Shown here one piece after another: positions 7,438-15,660 of a stretch of DNA of 39,897 bases (positions are counted from its first letter, which is position 1; each line of letters begins with the position of its first letter). The notes under the pieces were generated by a model that did not search any database, was not told the origin of the DNA, and saw only the letters and a program-made list of their open reading frames with translations. The stretch comes from Acidobacteriota bacterium (GTDB lineage Bacteria; Acidobacteriota; Terriglobia; Versatilivoradales; Versatilivoraceae): positions 1 to 39,897 of the forward strand of contig QHZP01000100.1 in NCBI GenBank assembly GCA_003224715.1, read 5' to 3'. The position numbers and the translations under genes are program-made.

Positions 7438-8631
7438 TTATTTTCCAAATAGTCCCAAGAACCCTTTTTTCTTTTCCTTTTCCACAGGCTTTTGCGGCTG
7501 GACCTTTGCTACCTGCTGAACAAATTGGGCAAAAGATCCTGCAATCTCGGTGTGGTTTACCGTGGAGAGAGGAACTCCACTATTGACGGAATTGATTATT
7601 GTTGGCCAATCGTTGGGGAAGAACCAGTATACGGGAAAACCGAGTGTTTCTTCAATGTCTTTCGCTCGGATTTCCAAACTCTTCTGATAACGATTAATTA
7701 ATAGTCTGATCTTTTCCTTCTTATAGCCCATGCGTTCGAAAATAGACAAGCAACGCTGGGCATTTCGCAACGAAGGAAGGTCTGTATTCGATATCAGGAA
7801 TATGATAGAAGACTGGTCTAGTGCCGCCACAGTATGATCGTCAAAAGAATTCGAGGTATCAACAATAATGTACTCGTAATTACTTTTCAAAAATTGCAGG
7901 ATTTGCCCAACCTGAGCAGCTCCGACAGTTTCTACTTTTTCCAATGAATCAGGTGCAGCCAGCACATCCAATCCAGAAGCATGTTTCTTGATAAAACCCT
8001 TGAGAAGTATACTGTCCATTCGATGGATGTTGTCAGCTACATCAATAATTGTGAAGGCGGGCTTTATTCCCAAAAACAAGGAAACCTCACCTAGCTGCAT
8101 ATCCAAGTCCACCATGATTGCGGACTTCTTCGTTTGCTCTGTCAGGCTTACCGCAAAATTCGTCGAGATCACGGTCGAGCCGGTTCCACCTTTCGCACTA
8201 AAGAAAGTGAATAACTTGCCGTACCGCTTCTTTTCTTTGTTGACAACGGCATGAACTTTGCTTACACGTTCAGTGGCAGCAAACAGAGTTTGCGGTTCCA
8301 CGGGATTGGGCAGAAATTCCTTTGCCCCGGCTCGCATGGAACGCAAAATCGTGTCAGCGTCCGTGCCGTCACCTGACACAAAAATATGACTGTGTTTGGA
8401 AATCTCGACGATTTTCTCGATGGTAAGAATTCCCTGTTCCTTGTCAGGAAAGAGATCGACAATAACGATATCCGCCTCCATGGACTTGATCTCGTCAAAG
8501 ATCCAATTATCGAGGGCCGAATAGAAATTGTTAAGTTCGGCCCGGATTTCAATTTGGTCCGATCCTTCTAATATTTCGCGAATGTGGTCTCGGAATCCTT
8601 CGTCGGGACTAATGATAATGGCAGACAGCAT
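7438..8631 (-). CDS. cpaE: CpaE/TadZ-like protein: pseudo-receiver plus MinD/ParA-type ATPase
   Basis: A 397-residue protein. Residues 1-125 form a response-regulator-like fold with a conserved Asp in VIVDLFP (about 59), and residues 138-365 form a MinD/ParA-like ATPase with a deviant Walker A, KGGTGST (147-153), then MVDLDMQLGEVSLFLGI. CpaE/TadZ places the Tad apparatus at the right site in the cell. The usual signature Lys (KGGxGK) is replaced, as in many CpaE proteins, so hydrolysis may be weak. The C-terminal tail is lysine-rich (PVEKEKKKGFLGLFGK), perhaps for membrane or partner contact. It is full length and in the expected place, 19 nt after the TadE-like gene and 38 nt before cpaF. 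Confidence 0.9.
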   Translation of the reverse strand: MLSAIIISPDEGFRDHIREILEGSDQIEIRAELNNFYSALDNWIFDEIKSMEADIVIVDLFPDKEQGILTIEKIVEISKHSHIFVSGDGTDADTILRSMRAGAKEFLPNPVEPQTLFAATERVSKVHAVVNKEKKRYGKLFTFFSAKGGTGSTVISTNFAVSLTEQTKKSAIMVDLDMQLGEVSLFLGIKPAFTIIDVADNIHRMDSILLKGFIKKHASGLDVLAAPDSLEKVETVGAAQVGQILQFLKSNYEYIIVDTSNSFDDHTVAALDQSSIIFLISNTDLPSLRNAQRCLSIFERMGYKKEKIRLLINRYQKSLEIRAKDIEETLGFPVYWFFPNDWPTIINSVNSGVPLSTVNHTEIAGSFAQFVQQVAKVQPQKPVEKEKKKGFLGLFGK

Positions 8632-8650
8632 TTACTTCGAATCTCCAAAA

Positions 8651-9148
8651 TTAACTAGCACCTAAGCCTTCCAGTGGAAGGGTAGTTGAAAAACTTGGAA
8701 GAGTGATTCCTGCTCCAAACAGAGGAACCAGGAAACTGAACTGGTAGCCGGCAATACTGATTTGGATGACATCGGCCAGACTTTTGTTGGCAGAAACCGA
8801 GCCATCGTTCATCAGGTACTGTACTGACACGTTGCTTTCGCTCAGACCTGGAACAACCGGCTGACTAGAGGTAGTTCCGTTCGGGTCGTAGTACACGACA
8901 AATTTTATGATTTGAGCATCATCACCGGTGGGCGCTTCCACGACAGCGTATCTCGCCCCCGCTCTTGTCGCCTGAACGATGGTGTTCCAGGTCCAGAGAG
9001 CCCGGGAAAACTCAATAATCCCGAAAAGAAGCAAGAGAAAAAGCATGGCAACGAAGGCAAATTCTACCAAGGTTTGACCTTCTGCTCGCCCTGGAGTGGA
9101 CCAACGACATTTTGATAAAGGTTTAGTAGGTAGCATTGGGCCCCACAT
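8651..9148 (-). CDS. TadE-like minor pseudopilin (second)
   Basis: A 165-residue protein with the TadE motif EGQTLVEFAFVAMLFLLLLF near its N-terminus. The Gly before Q is the predicted CpaA cleavage point, leaving Glu at position +5 and Phe at +6 as in Flp-type prepilins. A single hydrophobic helix follows, then a beta-rich periplasmic domain with no cysteines. The start at 9148 overlaps the previous TadE-like gene by 26 nt; an alternative ATG lies at 9136. The overlap suggests translational coupling. TadE-like proteins act as minor pilins or assembly factors in Tad systems. The call is solid, but whether it equals TadE or TadF of the classical locus is not decided. Confidence 0.9.
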   Translation of the reverse strand: MWGPMLPTKPLSKCRWSTPGRAEGQTLVEFAFVAMLFLLLLFGIIEFSRALWTWNTIVQATRAGARYAVVEAPTGDDAQIIKFVVYYDPNGTTSSQPVVPGLSESNVSVQYLMNDGSVSANKSLADVIQISIAGYQFSFLVPLFGAGITLPSFSTTLPLEGLGAS

Positions 9149-9644
9149 AGCGCATTCTAAACTGCGGACTGAAATTTACATTTAGATTGATGAGTCCAGG
9201 CACAAGCGAGTTAAACGGATATCCATTTATTCTGATGGTGACCCACCCTGGCGGATTCAACTCCGAATAGGGAGTTGTTCCACCGTCGGGGATCACCTGT
9301 ATCTTTGCTATGGTCAACCCGGGCAGCACTGGCATACCGGACCCGCGAGTATTTCCATAAACGACCATGTTCTTCGCATTATCCATCTCTGTGGTGCTAT
9401 AGATGTGACTGATCATATATCGACCACCGTCGCGAATAGCCTTGCTGAGCGTATTGTACTGGTAGAATGCACGTCCAAATTCAGTCACGCCAAAAGCAAG
9501 CAGAGCCAACAAAGGCAGAACCGCCGCAAATTCCAAGAGACTTTGTCCCCTTTCGGCCGCAAGGAATTTGATCCTTTTTCTCCATGAACTATATCTCTTC
9601 GTGGGTGCTAACTCCCCTACGGAACACGTTCCAAATACTGTCAT
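9123..9644 (-). CDS. TadE-like minor pseudopilin (first)
   Basis: A 173-residue protein with RGQSLLEFAAVLPLLALLAF at about residues 32-51, the TadE-type processing site (Gly, then Glu at +5 and Phe at +6) followed by one membrane helix. The remainder is a periplasmic domain ending RMRYVGPNATY. A ribosome site GAGGG lies 8 nt before ATG 9644. It follows the TadG-like gene by 15 nt and overlaps the next TadE-like gene. The two TadE-like proteins share the N-terminal motif but differ in their periplasmic parts, as expected for a TadE/TadF-like pair. Confidence 0.9.
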   Translation of the reverse strand: MTVFGTCSVGELAPTKRYSSWRKRIKFLAAERGQSLLEFAAVLPLLALLAFGVTEFGRAFYQYNTLSKAIRDGGRYMISHIYSTTEMDNAKNMVVYGNTRGSGMPVLPGLTIAKIQVIPDGGTTPYSELNPPGWVTIRINGYPFNSLVPGLINLNVNFSPQFRMRYVGPNATY

Positions 9645-9659
9645 AATACAAACCCTCGC

Positions 9660-10799
9660 TTAACGGTAGAGTACGAGCTTTCTGTCGCTCGGAAGTCCGG
9701 ATCTGCCCGCTGGCGATCTGGTAGGATCCACTTTACCGCTGGTATTGCAGAACCCTACGAATTCCCCGGTCACATCCACATTACCGTTGGGAACACGATT
9801 GTTTATAAAGAAGCAGACAATGTCAAAGATATAAACTGGGCAGTCCCTCCCATTCTGAATCGCCTGCAAGCTGACGGGATCAGAAGAAACGAGGGGCACA
9901 CGAAGAATCCTTCTGCCATTGCCATGCAATGATTGCCCGTAGGAGCTGTATCCTGCAAGGTATTCGGAGTAAGTAATCCCTTGACGAGTGTCGGTGTCGG
10001 AGTCAAAACGATCATTGAGCCCTTGCCTAACAGGCCCAGCATTAACCCCTGGCTTAGAACAGATGGCATCCCCGACTCCAATGCATCCCGTTGAGCCTCC
10101 ATAAAGCAGATCACGAACCAGCGATGCACCGCTATTCCCACCTGTTATCGGGCTGAAATCCAACACAAGGTAATTTCCTGATCCTGTGGGAGGAGGGTTA
10201 TTCCCACCCCCAAAACGGAGGGTGTACTGTTGTCCTGTAACGTAGTTTGTAACCAGCCCTCCAGGCCCCACTAGAGGTTCAGGCGTCAATGGGGATAAGC
10301 CATCGCAAGCGTAGTTCAACGGCGGGCTTTGTCCAGCCACAGCAACTGCATCGACATTTTGGGTACTGGCAATTCCGGGTAATACCTTGATCAACGCCAA
10401 GTCCATGTTCTTCTGTGTGATAACCTTCACAAATCTTATGCTCGCTGGACTTGCTGCAGCAGTAGCCTGAGATACATACCCACTGTCGCGGACAGCGCTG
10501 AAAGTGACTTCATCGGCAGTCACAGTTACGGGTTGACTATTGAAATTGTAATTGTTACTAGCGGCCACGGCGGACGACACTGCTGCATCAATCCCGCTGG
10601 CTGCACCATTCAACTCAGCAGCTCCAGCCATGGCTGCAGCGTCCACGGCATTTTGGAGTTCGCTTTTAACATTATAGAGCCTTCCTAAATCGAAAGCTAG
10701 CCCCGCCATGCCAAGAAATACTAACAGCCCTGCCGCTACTATGAAAATAACAACACCTTTTTCGTTTCTTGATGGCTGATTGTTTGACCTAGTAACCAT
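9660..10799 (-). CDS. tadG: TadG-like pilus assembly protein
   Basis: A 379-residue protein with N-terminal EKGVVIFIVAAGLLVFLGMA, one membrane helix, then LAFDLGRLYNVKSELQNAVD and a stretch of Ala (DAAAMAGAAEL), which is diagnostic of TadG-like proteins. The exported remainder contains several Cys residues (for example in CIGVGDAICSK and FVGFCNTSGK) that may form disulfides. A von Willebrand A domain, present in some TadG proteins, is not seen; the middle is Gly/Pro/Ser-rich and the protein is shorter than long TadG forms. It sits 104 nt after the secretin gene and directly before the TadE-like pair. The N-terminal family assignment is firm, while the fold of the C-terminal half is unknown. 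Confidence 0.85.
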   Translation of the reverse strand: MVTRSNNQPSRNEKGVVIFIVAAGLLVFLGMAGLAFDLGRLYNVKSELQNAVDAAAMAGAAELNGAASGIDAAVSSAVAASNNYNFNSQPVTVTADEVTFSAVRDSGYVSQATAAASPASIRFVKVITQKNMDLALIKVLPGIASTQNVDAVAVAGQSPPLNYACDGLSPLTPEPLVGPGGLVTNYVTGQQYTLRFGGGNNPPPTGSGNYLVLDFSPITGGNSGASLVRDLLYGGSTGCIGVGDAICSKPGVNAGPVRQGLNDRFDSDTDTRQGITYSEYLAGYSSYGQSLHGNGRRILRVPLVSSDPVSLQAIQNGRDCPVYIFDIVCFFINNRVPNGNVDVTGEFVGFCNTSGKVDPTRSPAGRSGLPSDRKLVLYR

Positions 10800-10903
10800 T
10801 GGAAATGCGCCTTTTGGGAAATTTTACTTCACCTGCCTTGCCAAATGCTTCAACTACCAATATCGATTTCTGGTGGGAAAAGTTTAATCGCGATGCTTGG
10901 TGG

Positions 10904-12349
10904 CTAGGGCTTACTTGAGCTAGTAGACCCAGCCTCGGAGGAACCAGCTCTTCCATCGACACGACCTACTTTCCCGTCAAACTTTTGTGGATCCAAAAAC
11001 GGCTTAGGAGCCTCAGGTAGAGGAGGTAACTGATCGGGATTTAGCGGTTTCACAAATTTTGGAGTCACTAAAACCAGTAATTCCGTCTTTGACTTTTGGA
11101 GCTGTCGGCTTCTGAAAAGGTAACCCAGGATTGGAATATCTCCCAGACCGGGAATCTTGTTATAAACTTCAGACAGACGGTTATCAATGAGTCCTGCAAT
11201 GGCAAAACTCTGTCCGTCCGCCAGTTCTATCTCAGTTTCGGCTTTTCGAGTGCTTAAGGCTGGAATAAAGAAACCACCAATCGTCACTGCGTTAGTGAAG
11301 TCTAAAGCACTCACTTCTGGTGCAACTTTCAATCGTATTTTGCCGCTCGGAGTGATATTGGGGGTAAAATTGAGTCGAACACCAAACTGCTTGAACTGAA
11401 TTGTCACAGAATTGAGATTTTGTGAACTTTGAACAACGGGAATTGGGAATTCACCACCTGCCAGAAAACTGGCCTCTTTCCCATTCGATGCCAGCAAATT
11501 GGGCTCAGCTAGTATTTGAAGCAGGTTTTTTTGTTGCAAAGCTTTGATGGTAGCACCCAGATTGAGGTCGAAGCGAAAAGCAAAAATATTCAAGACATCC
11601 TGGAGGGTCTGGGTAGATGTAAATCCAGGCCCTCGGGCAGGCTGGACTGTATTGAGGTTCACATCCCTCAGACCACTTCCAAACTGTTGAGTGGAAATTG
11701 AACCGAGAGTATTCCCAGCCCCGGTATTGAATAGGTTGATACCTAACTGTTGCGTGGCTGAACGATCCACATCGGCAAACTTAACTTGAAGCAAAATCTG
11801 CTCTGCATCCGGAGGGGGCGGTAATTGCAATAGGTTAATTACTTTTTGAGAAAAAGAGCCGGCAATTTCGACGGCCTTTTCTACAACATGGGGATCACTC
11901 GCAGTTCCCGAGAGCACCACGGCTCCCTTGGCAGAAGAAATATTAATATTCTCGGTTGGAAACTGCTCCTCAATCTGTCGCTGCAATAATGAAATATCAA
12001 CTTCCACTACCAAATCATAACTGGTACTTTTTCCTGTCCGGTCCCAAAGAATAAGGCTGACAATTCCTGGTGCCTTGCCATGAATCATAACCTGCTGAGG
12101 AGAGATCACAACCTGATCTGCTATGGCTGCATCGGTTATGGAGACCCTTTCGATGGGCTCAGCCGTATTCACGATAATAGACTTTGAAACGATGGCCGTG
12201 AGTTGAGGGACATCGGAAACGTGCTGTCGTATTGGGGCTTGGGCTATCAAATCCTGATTCACGTAGCCCATGATGAATGTTCCCGTTATTAGGAGTAGTA
12301 TCATTGTGCAGTGAAAGGGCTTCTCGAAAATAGCGACAACGTGCTCCAT
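10904..12349 (-). CDS. cpaC: CpaC/RcpA secretin of the Tad pilus
   Basis: A 481-residue outer-membrane secretin. It has an N-terminal hydrophobic export segment (ILLLITGTFIMGYV), a pilus-formation N-domain around KSIIVNTAEPIERVSITDAA, a BON-like segment (about residues 120-170, including GAVVLSGTASDPHVVEKAV) and a C-terminal secretin domain with LADGQSFAIAGLIDNR, then the conserved IPGLGDIPILGYLFRS and TELLVLVTP. ATG 12349 has AGGAGG 10 nt upstream and is preferred over an in-frame TTG at 12382. The C-terminal tail is Ser/Gly/Pro-rich and lacks structure. The length fits the Tad subfamily. It would form the ring through which the Flp pilus leaves the cell. It is 198 nt from cpaB, a gap in which nothing further is seen. 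Confidence 0.93.
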   Translation of the reverse strand: MEHVVAIFEKPFHCTMILLLITGTFIMGYVNQDLIAQAPIRQHVSDVPQLTAIVSKSIIVNTAEPIERVSITDAAIADQVVISPQQVMIHGKAPGIVSLILWDRTGKSTSYDLVVEVDISLLQRQIEEQFPTENINISSAKGAVVLSGTASDPHVVEKAVEIAGSFSQKVINLLQLPPPPDAEQILLQVKFADVDRSATQQLGINLFNTGAGNTLGSISTQQFGSGLRDVNLNTVQPARGPGFTSTQTLQDVLNIFAFRFDLNLGATIKALQQKNLLQILAEPNLLASNGKEASFLAGGEFPIPVVQSSQNLNSVTIQFKQFGVRLNFTPNITPSGKIRLKVAPEVSALDFTNAVTIGGFFIPALSTRKAETEIELADGQSFAIAGLIDNRLSEVYNKIPGLGDIPILGYLFRSRQLQKSKTELLVLVTPKFVKPLNPDQLPPLPEAPKPFLDPQKFDGKVGRVDGRAGSSEAGSTSSSKP

Positions 12350-12547
12350 GAAAGTTTTTCCTCCTGAGATTTGCGGAACCAAGTCTGGCAGCTTGCGTCT
12401 CCCAAGAAACTGGATGCTGTCCTAATCTAGCTCCTTCAAGAATTCGTCAATATGTGTCAATTGATATTAGAGACAAGCGCTGAACTGTATGACGTAAAAA
12501 ACCGAAAAACTCCTTTACAGATATCTTTGTGCTGTGTTCTGTCGAAA

Positions 12548-13376
12548 TCAAAACTTCACGGTGGCTCGCTGATCGCCCTTAATAACTTCGATATTCGTTG
12601 CTGGAGCAACAGGTGGAGGTGGCGTCGGAATCACCTGTGGAACGCGCCTGGGCGCCTTAACAACTGCGGGAGGAGGAGCAGAGCCACGAATCAATTGACT
12701 CATCTGAATTCCGCGAGTCTTCGCCTCCTCCATATCGAGAGGATTCCTCAATGCCAATTGGAACTGACCCTGAGAACTGGCGCTGGTGAGCTTTTCCACT
12801 TCTTCGGGAGTCACAAACAGGGTCACGGCCGTAACCGTCACTGGTTTGCCCTCTGCATCCTTTTGGATAGCCGGACCTGCGCTGGCCACATAGACGTTTT
12901 GCAGCACTATCTTCGTAATAGCCTCCTGTGCACCAACTGGAGTTGCGGTTAGAACAACGTCCACTCGAGTTCCTGGCAAGACATATCCCACGACACCGAT
13001 GATTTCATTGGCTCGAATAGACATAGCCCTTTGGCCCTGGGGGATGGCTGGAGGCAAACCGGCTCCGGTTAAGTTTTGATTCGAGAAGGGGCTCATTGTC
13101 CACGACAGGCTGAATTAATCCTCTGCCAACCAAATCTTCCTTGCGCTCAAAGTAACCGGCTGGGAGGTTGGTCGCCGGCCAAGGAACAAATTTGAGACTC
13201 TCATCTTTGAGCAGAGTGCCCAGCGGTAATTTCCCCGAGGCCACGACAATGCTCTTTTCTGGGGTTCTTTCAACCCTCACCGGTCGTGTCTGAAGATAGG
13301 TATAGACGGCATAACTTAATAGTCCCCCTACCGATACTGCAACAATCAGAACTATAAGGATCCTTGCCCTGTTCAT
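12548..13376 (-). pseudogene. cpaB: CpaB/RcpC pilus assembly protein, frame broken
   Basis: Two frames cover one CpaB. The first (13376 to 13005) has an N-terminal membrane helix (ILIVLIVAVSVGGLLSYAVY) and an SAF-type domain with VVASGKLPLGTLL and DNEPLLESKL. The second (to 12548) continues GAGLPPAIPQGQRAMSIRAN, the standard next block, and VLPGTRVDVVL. Family proteins read ESKLAP-x-G-x-GAGLPP. Here the frames meet at about 13055-13065 with SKL in one frame and TGAGLPP in the +1 frame, so one or a few codons plus one or two bases appear to be lost. CpaB is a periplasmic partner of the secretin. The C-terminal part is rich in Pro and Val. It is either a real mutation or a sequence error. Family identity is certain. 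Confidence 0.88.
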
Positions 13377-13423
13377 GAATCACTCCTTTTCAAAAGGTTA
13401 TTCATTGCTGTATAGAGAGTGGT

Positions 13424-13960
13424 TTAGAACCCGAAGTCTGGAATCCGCTTGAGCCATACTGCCAGGATAACTCCCGCTGCAATTGCTACACCATAAGGCA
13501 ACTTGATTGAAGTCTCGTTTCTGATCGTCAGATTTGCGTCTTTGTTGTGAGTGCGCAGAATCCAATCCAGGAGCAAGATCTTCAAATTGCGAAAAGTTTG
13601 AGAAAATGCTTTCTTGTAAAGTATCAATATTAACGCCAAGACACCGCCGACAAGTGCCATCCAGATAAAGGAATAGAAAACCAGTTTCGGGCCAAGAAAG
13701 GCTCCTGCAACGCAAAGTAGTTTCACGTCGCCCGCTCCCATGCCACCCACTCTATACACAAAAAACAAAAGCAAAAAGCCAATTATGAGCCCAGTAATGC
13801 TTGAGGAGAGACCCTTAGCTCCATATAGGTGAAAGTTTAGAATCACACCCAGTAGAGCGGACGGAACAGTAAGCCAGTTGGGGATCTTCTGTGTGAGAAC
13901 ATCAATGACGGCCGCAACCACCACACACGTAATTGCTGCGCCGCAAAGATAATGATTCAT
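13424..13960 (-). CDS. cpaA: CpaA/TadV prepilin peptidase (A24 family)
   Basis: A 178-residue polytopic membrane protein of the type IV prepilin peptidase family, peptidase domain only, which is typical of Tad systems. The two catalytic aspartates are visible: Asp20 in AAVIDVLTQKIPNWL and Asp78 in GGMGAGDVKLL. It would cut the Flp prepilin after its conserved Gly and process the TadE-like proteins. ATG 13960 is preferred to an in-frame TTG at 13969; neither has a clear ribosome site. It starts 169 nt after flp, with a terminator-like hairpin between them, and ends 47 nt before cpaB. Confidence 0.93.
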   Translation of the reverse strand: MNHYLCGAAITCVVVAAVIDVLTQKIPNWLTVPSALLGVILNFHLYGAKGLSSSITGLIIGFLLLFFVYRVGGMGAGDVKLLCVAGAFLGPKLVFYSFIWMALVGGVLALILILYKKAFSQTFRNLKILLLDWILRTHNKDANLTIRNETSIKLPYGVAIAAGVILAVWLKRIPDFGF

Positions 13961-14050
13961 CGAATCCAATCAGCATGAGTATTTCAGGTACCGTATGTTT
14001 CCTTGCATACAATTGAGTTCAAAACTTGTATCGACAGAGTATAGCAAATA

Positions 14051-14068
14051 GATTACGATTTCGTAATC
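14051..14068. repeat. Small palindrome downstream of flp
   Basis: GATTACGA-TT-TCGTAATC is an 8-bp perfect inverted repeat with a 2-nt spacer, 10 nt from the terminator hairpin at 14078-14114 and upstream of cpaA. It is not followed by a T tract on either strand. It could be a protein-binding site in front of cpaA or a second RNA stem. The function is unknown. Confidence 0.3.
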
Positions 14069-14077
14069 CTGAAACAA

Positions 14078-14114
14078 AAAAAAGTCCAGTGGGGAACGCC
14101 CACTGGACTTTTTT
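14078..14114 (-). terminator. Terminator-like hairpin between flp and cpaA
   Basis: A 16-bp perfect inverted repeat: AAAAAAGTCCAGTGGG (14078-14093), 5-nt loop, CCCACTGGACTTTTTT (14099-14114). The core GTCCAGTGGG/CCCACTGGAC is a strong stem and A/T runs on both flanks give it the look of a terminator on either strand. On the minus strand it lies 15 nt after the flp stop. Partial termination here would give more pilin message than message for the assembly genes behind it, a common arrangement in Flp loci. Confidence 0.8.
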
Positions 14115-14129
14115 GGAAAAACGGAAAAT

Positions 14130-14303
14130 TTAGGAGCCTGAGGTCAGGGTGCTAGCAGATTGACTGAAAACCTTGTTTACGGCACTTCCTAGTATCGGCA
14201 GGGTAACGATTGCTGCCAATGCGAGGAATACAAGCAAGAGAGCATATTCGACCAGGTCCTGTCCGTCTTCCTCCTTCATAAACCTTTTTGTTAATTCTAA
14301 CAT
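14130..14303 (-). CDS. flp: Flp/Fap major prepilin
   Basis: A 57-residue protein. After a short charged leader (residues 1-14, ending KEEDG) comes the Flp signature GQDLVEYALLLVFLALAA, with cleavage expected after Gly14 so that mature Glu and Tyr are at +5 and +6. The rest is a single hydrophobic helix and a small tail (NKVFSQSASTLTSGS). Length and motif are exactly those of Flp pilins. GGAG lies 10 nt before ATG 14303. It is the first structural gene of the pilus operon, separated from the regulators by a 678-bp non-coding stretch and followed by a hairpin that probably limits readthrough. Confidence 0.95.
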   Translation of the reverse strand: MLELTKRFMKEEDGQDLVEYALLLVFLALAAIVTLPILGSAVNKVFSQSASTLTSGS

Positions 14304-14981
14304 AGTGTTGATTCTCCTTTTTAAAGTTTACTTGTCTTGGATCGTCACTGCCTGGGAAAAATTTAGTACAAAATAGATGGTCTTTTTTTCATCCACCCCT
14401 CCAACCAATGACCACTTTGCCGTTTGGAGGCGCGGTTATTCTAACCGCTGGTGCCATTCTTGCTAGAGCAACTCCGTATCCAAATGGCTTACTTCTGTTC
14501 CTTATCACTTCCCTCAATTGCCTTCAACCCCGAATTAAATAAAGAAATGGCGAAAGTATAAAAGTTATAAATGCTCTCTTGGAAAACCAAAAGGAAATTC
14601 TCTTCTTTGCTCAATTCTGTCTTCGCCAATCCAATATCCGTATATTTTTTGGTCTTTGTTGACTTTTGTCAATCAGGTTCTTAACTAATCTACCAACCAA
14701 TATCTAACCGTCACCACGCAAGAGTCCATATGACGCTGACATTATCAAAGGCACTATGGAAAGAGTCAATTACCCAACGGGAGGATGTTCGCTCCGTTTA
14801 CGGAAGGACTCTTACTGCGGCCACTCATACCAAAGTACTAGTCCCGGCGCCCCTACAACCTGGCGACTCTACAAATAGATGAGATAGTAATAAGTGAAAG
14901 TCGTCCACATTCAAAGCATCCAAGCCTGAGAAAATCCTACCGGCCAATCCTTCCCAGTCAATCTTCACTGTTCACTTTCCC
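14304..14981. other. Non-coding leader/promoter region of flp
   Basis: 678 nt between the response regulator stop and flp with no convincing reading frame on either strand. It should hold the flp promoter and perhaps a long 5' leader. Visible structure: a perfect 7-bp hairpin GCGGTTA-TTC-TAACCGC at 14432-14448, a small palindrome TTGAC-TTTT-GTCAA at 14659-14672, and an AT-rich patch around 14535-14570 that on the minus strand reads TATACT and TATAAC. No promoter pair with good -35/-10 spacing could be fixed by eye. The hairpin shares its half-site CGGTTA/TAACCG with the pair at 1998-2028. Confidence 0.6.
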
Positions 14982-15641
14982 TTATGACCCTTCTACCAAT
15001 CCGTTGCGCATAGCATAAAGGGCGAGTTCTAGCCGGTCATTGATCTCCAATTTTTGAAAGATATTACTCAGATGTGTCTTGACTGTCTGCTCGCTGATAA
15101 AAAGTTTGCTGGCTATTTCTTTATTACGACAACCGGAGGCTATCAGCGCAACAACTTCTTTTTCACGATGAGAGAGTTCCCTCTTGTCCCTTTCCGAGTC
15201 CCTCTCACCACGGTATTTCCTGGAAAGGCTCTCCACCACTTGAGTCATGGTCGAAGTGTCCGCCCAAAGTTCTCCTTCGAAAACTTTTCGAATGCCTTTT
15301 ATTAGAAATTCGCTGGCGGCATGCTTTAAGATAATCCCTCGTGCCCCATCCTTGATGACTTTCACGCTCTCCGACTGACTGATCTGTGCAGTAAGAACAA
15401 TTACTTTCAACAAAGGATATTGTTCGACAATTTGAGGCAATACTTGGAGCCCATTGATTCTTTCCATCTTAATGTCAAGAAGTAAGATGTCCGGCTTGCA
15501 TTGAGTCAACAAGGCAACGACCTCCTCACCGTCTACGGCTTCCCCCACCATTTCAATATCCGGCTCTAAGGTTAGGATTCTCTTGATGCCCTCGCGAAAC
15601 AGCGTATGATCATCAACGATGGCAACTTTGATAGTCGACAC
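14982..15641 (-). CDS. NarL/FixJ-family response regulator
   Basis: A 219-residue two-domain regulator. The receiver domain (1-120) shows Asp10/Asp11, phospho-acceptor Asp56 in DILLLDIKM, Thr84 and Lys106. The LuxR-type helix-turn-helix (about 155-212) reads LSHREKEVVALIASGCRNKE, then IASKLFISEQTVKTHLSNIF. All key residues are present, so it should respond to phosphorylation and bind DNA. The start is GTG 15641 with GAGG 7 nt upstream. It lies 19 nt after the histidine kinase gene, its obvious partner, and the next gene downstream is flp. Control of the pilus locus is therefore likely by position but not shown by a known binding site. Confidence 0.93.
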   Translation of the reverse strand: MSTIKVAIVDDHTLFREGIKRILTLEPDIEMVGEAVDGEEVVALLTQCKPDILLLDIKMERINGLQVLPQIVEQYPLLKVIVLTAQISQSESVKVIKDGARGIILKHAASEFLIKGIRKVFEGELWADTSTMTQVVESLSRKYRGERDSERDKRELSHREKEVVALIASGCRNKEIASKLFISEQTVKTHLSNIFQKLEINDRLELALYAMRNGLVEGS

Positions 15642-15660
15642 TTACAAGCCTCACTTTCTG

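Noticed and set aside
12452-12952. A 166-codon plus-strand frame.
   Set aside because: It lies opposite the CpaB C-terminal domain, which has clear family motifs, and its product shows no recognisable domain.
14450-14464. A sigma-54-like element TGGTGC-N5-TTGC on the plus strand in the flp leader.
   Set aside because: It points away from flp and there is no plus-strand gene behind it. The -24 half is imperfect.
14639-14672. Minus-strand TTGACA followed by TATACG as a promoter for flp.
   Set aside because: The spacing is 22 nt, too far from the usual 16-18, so it was not called.
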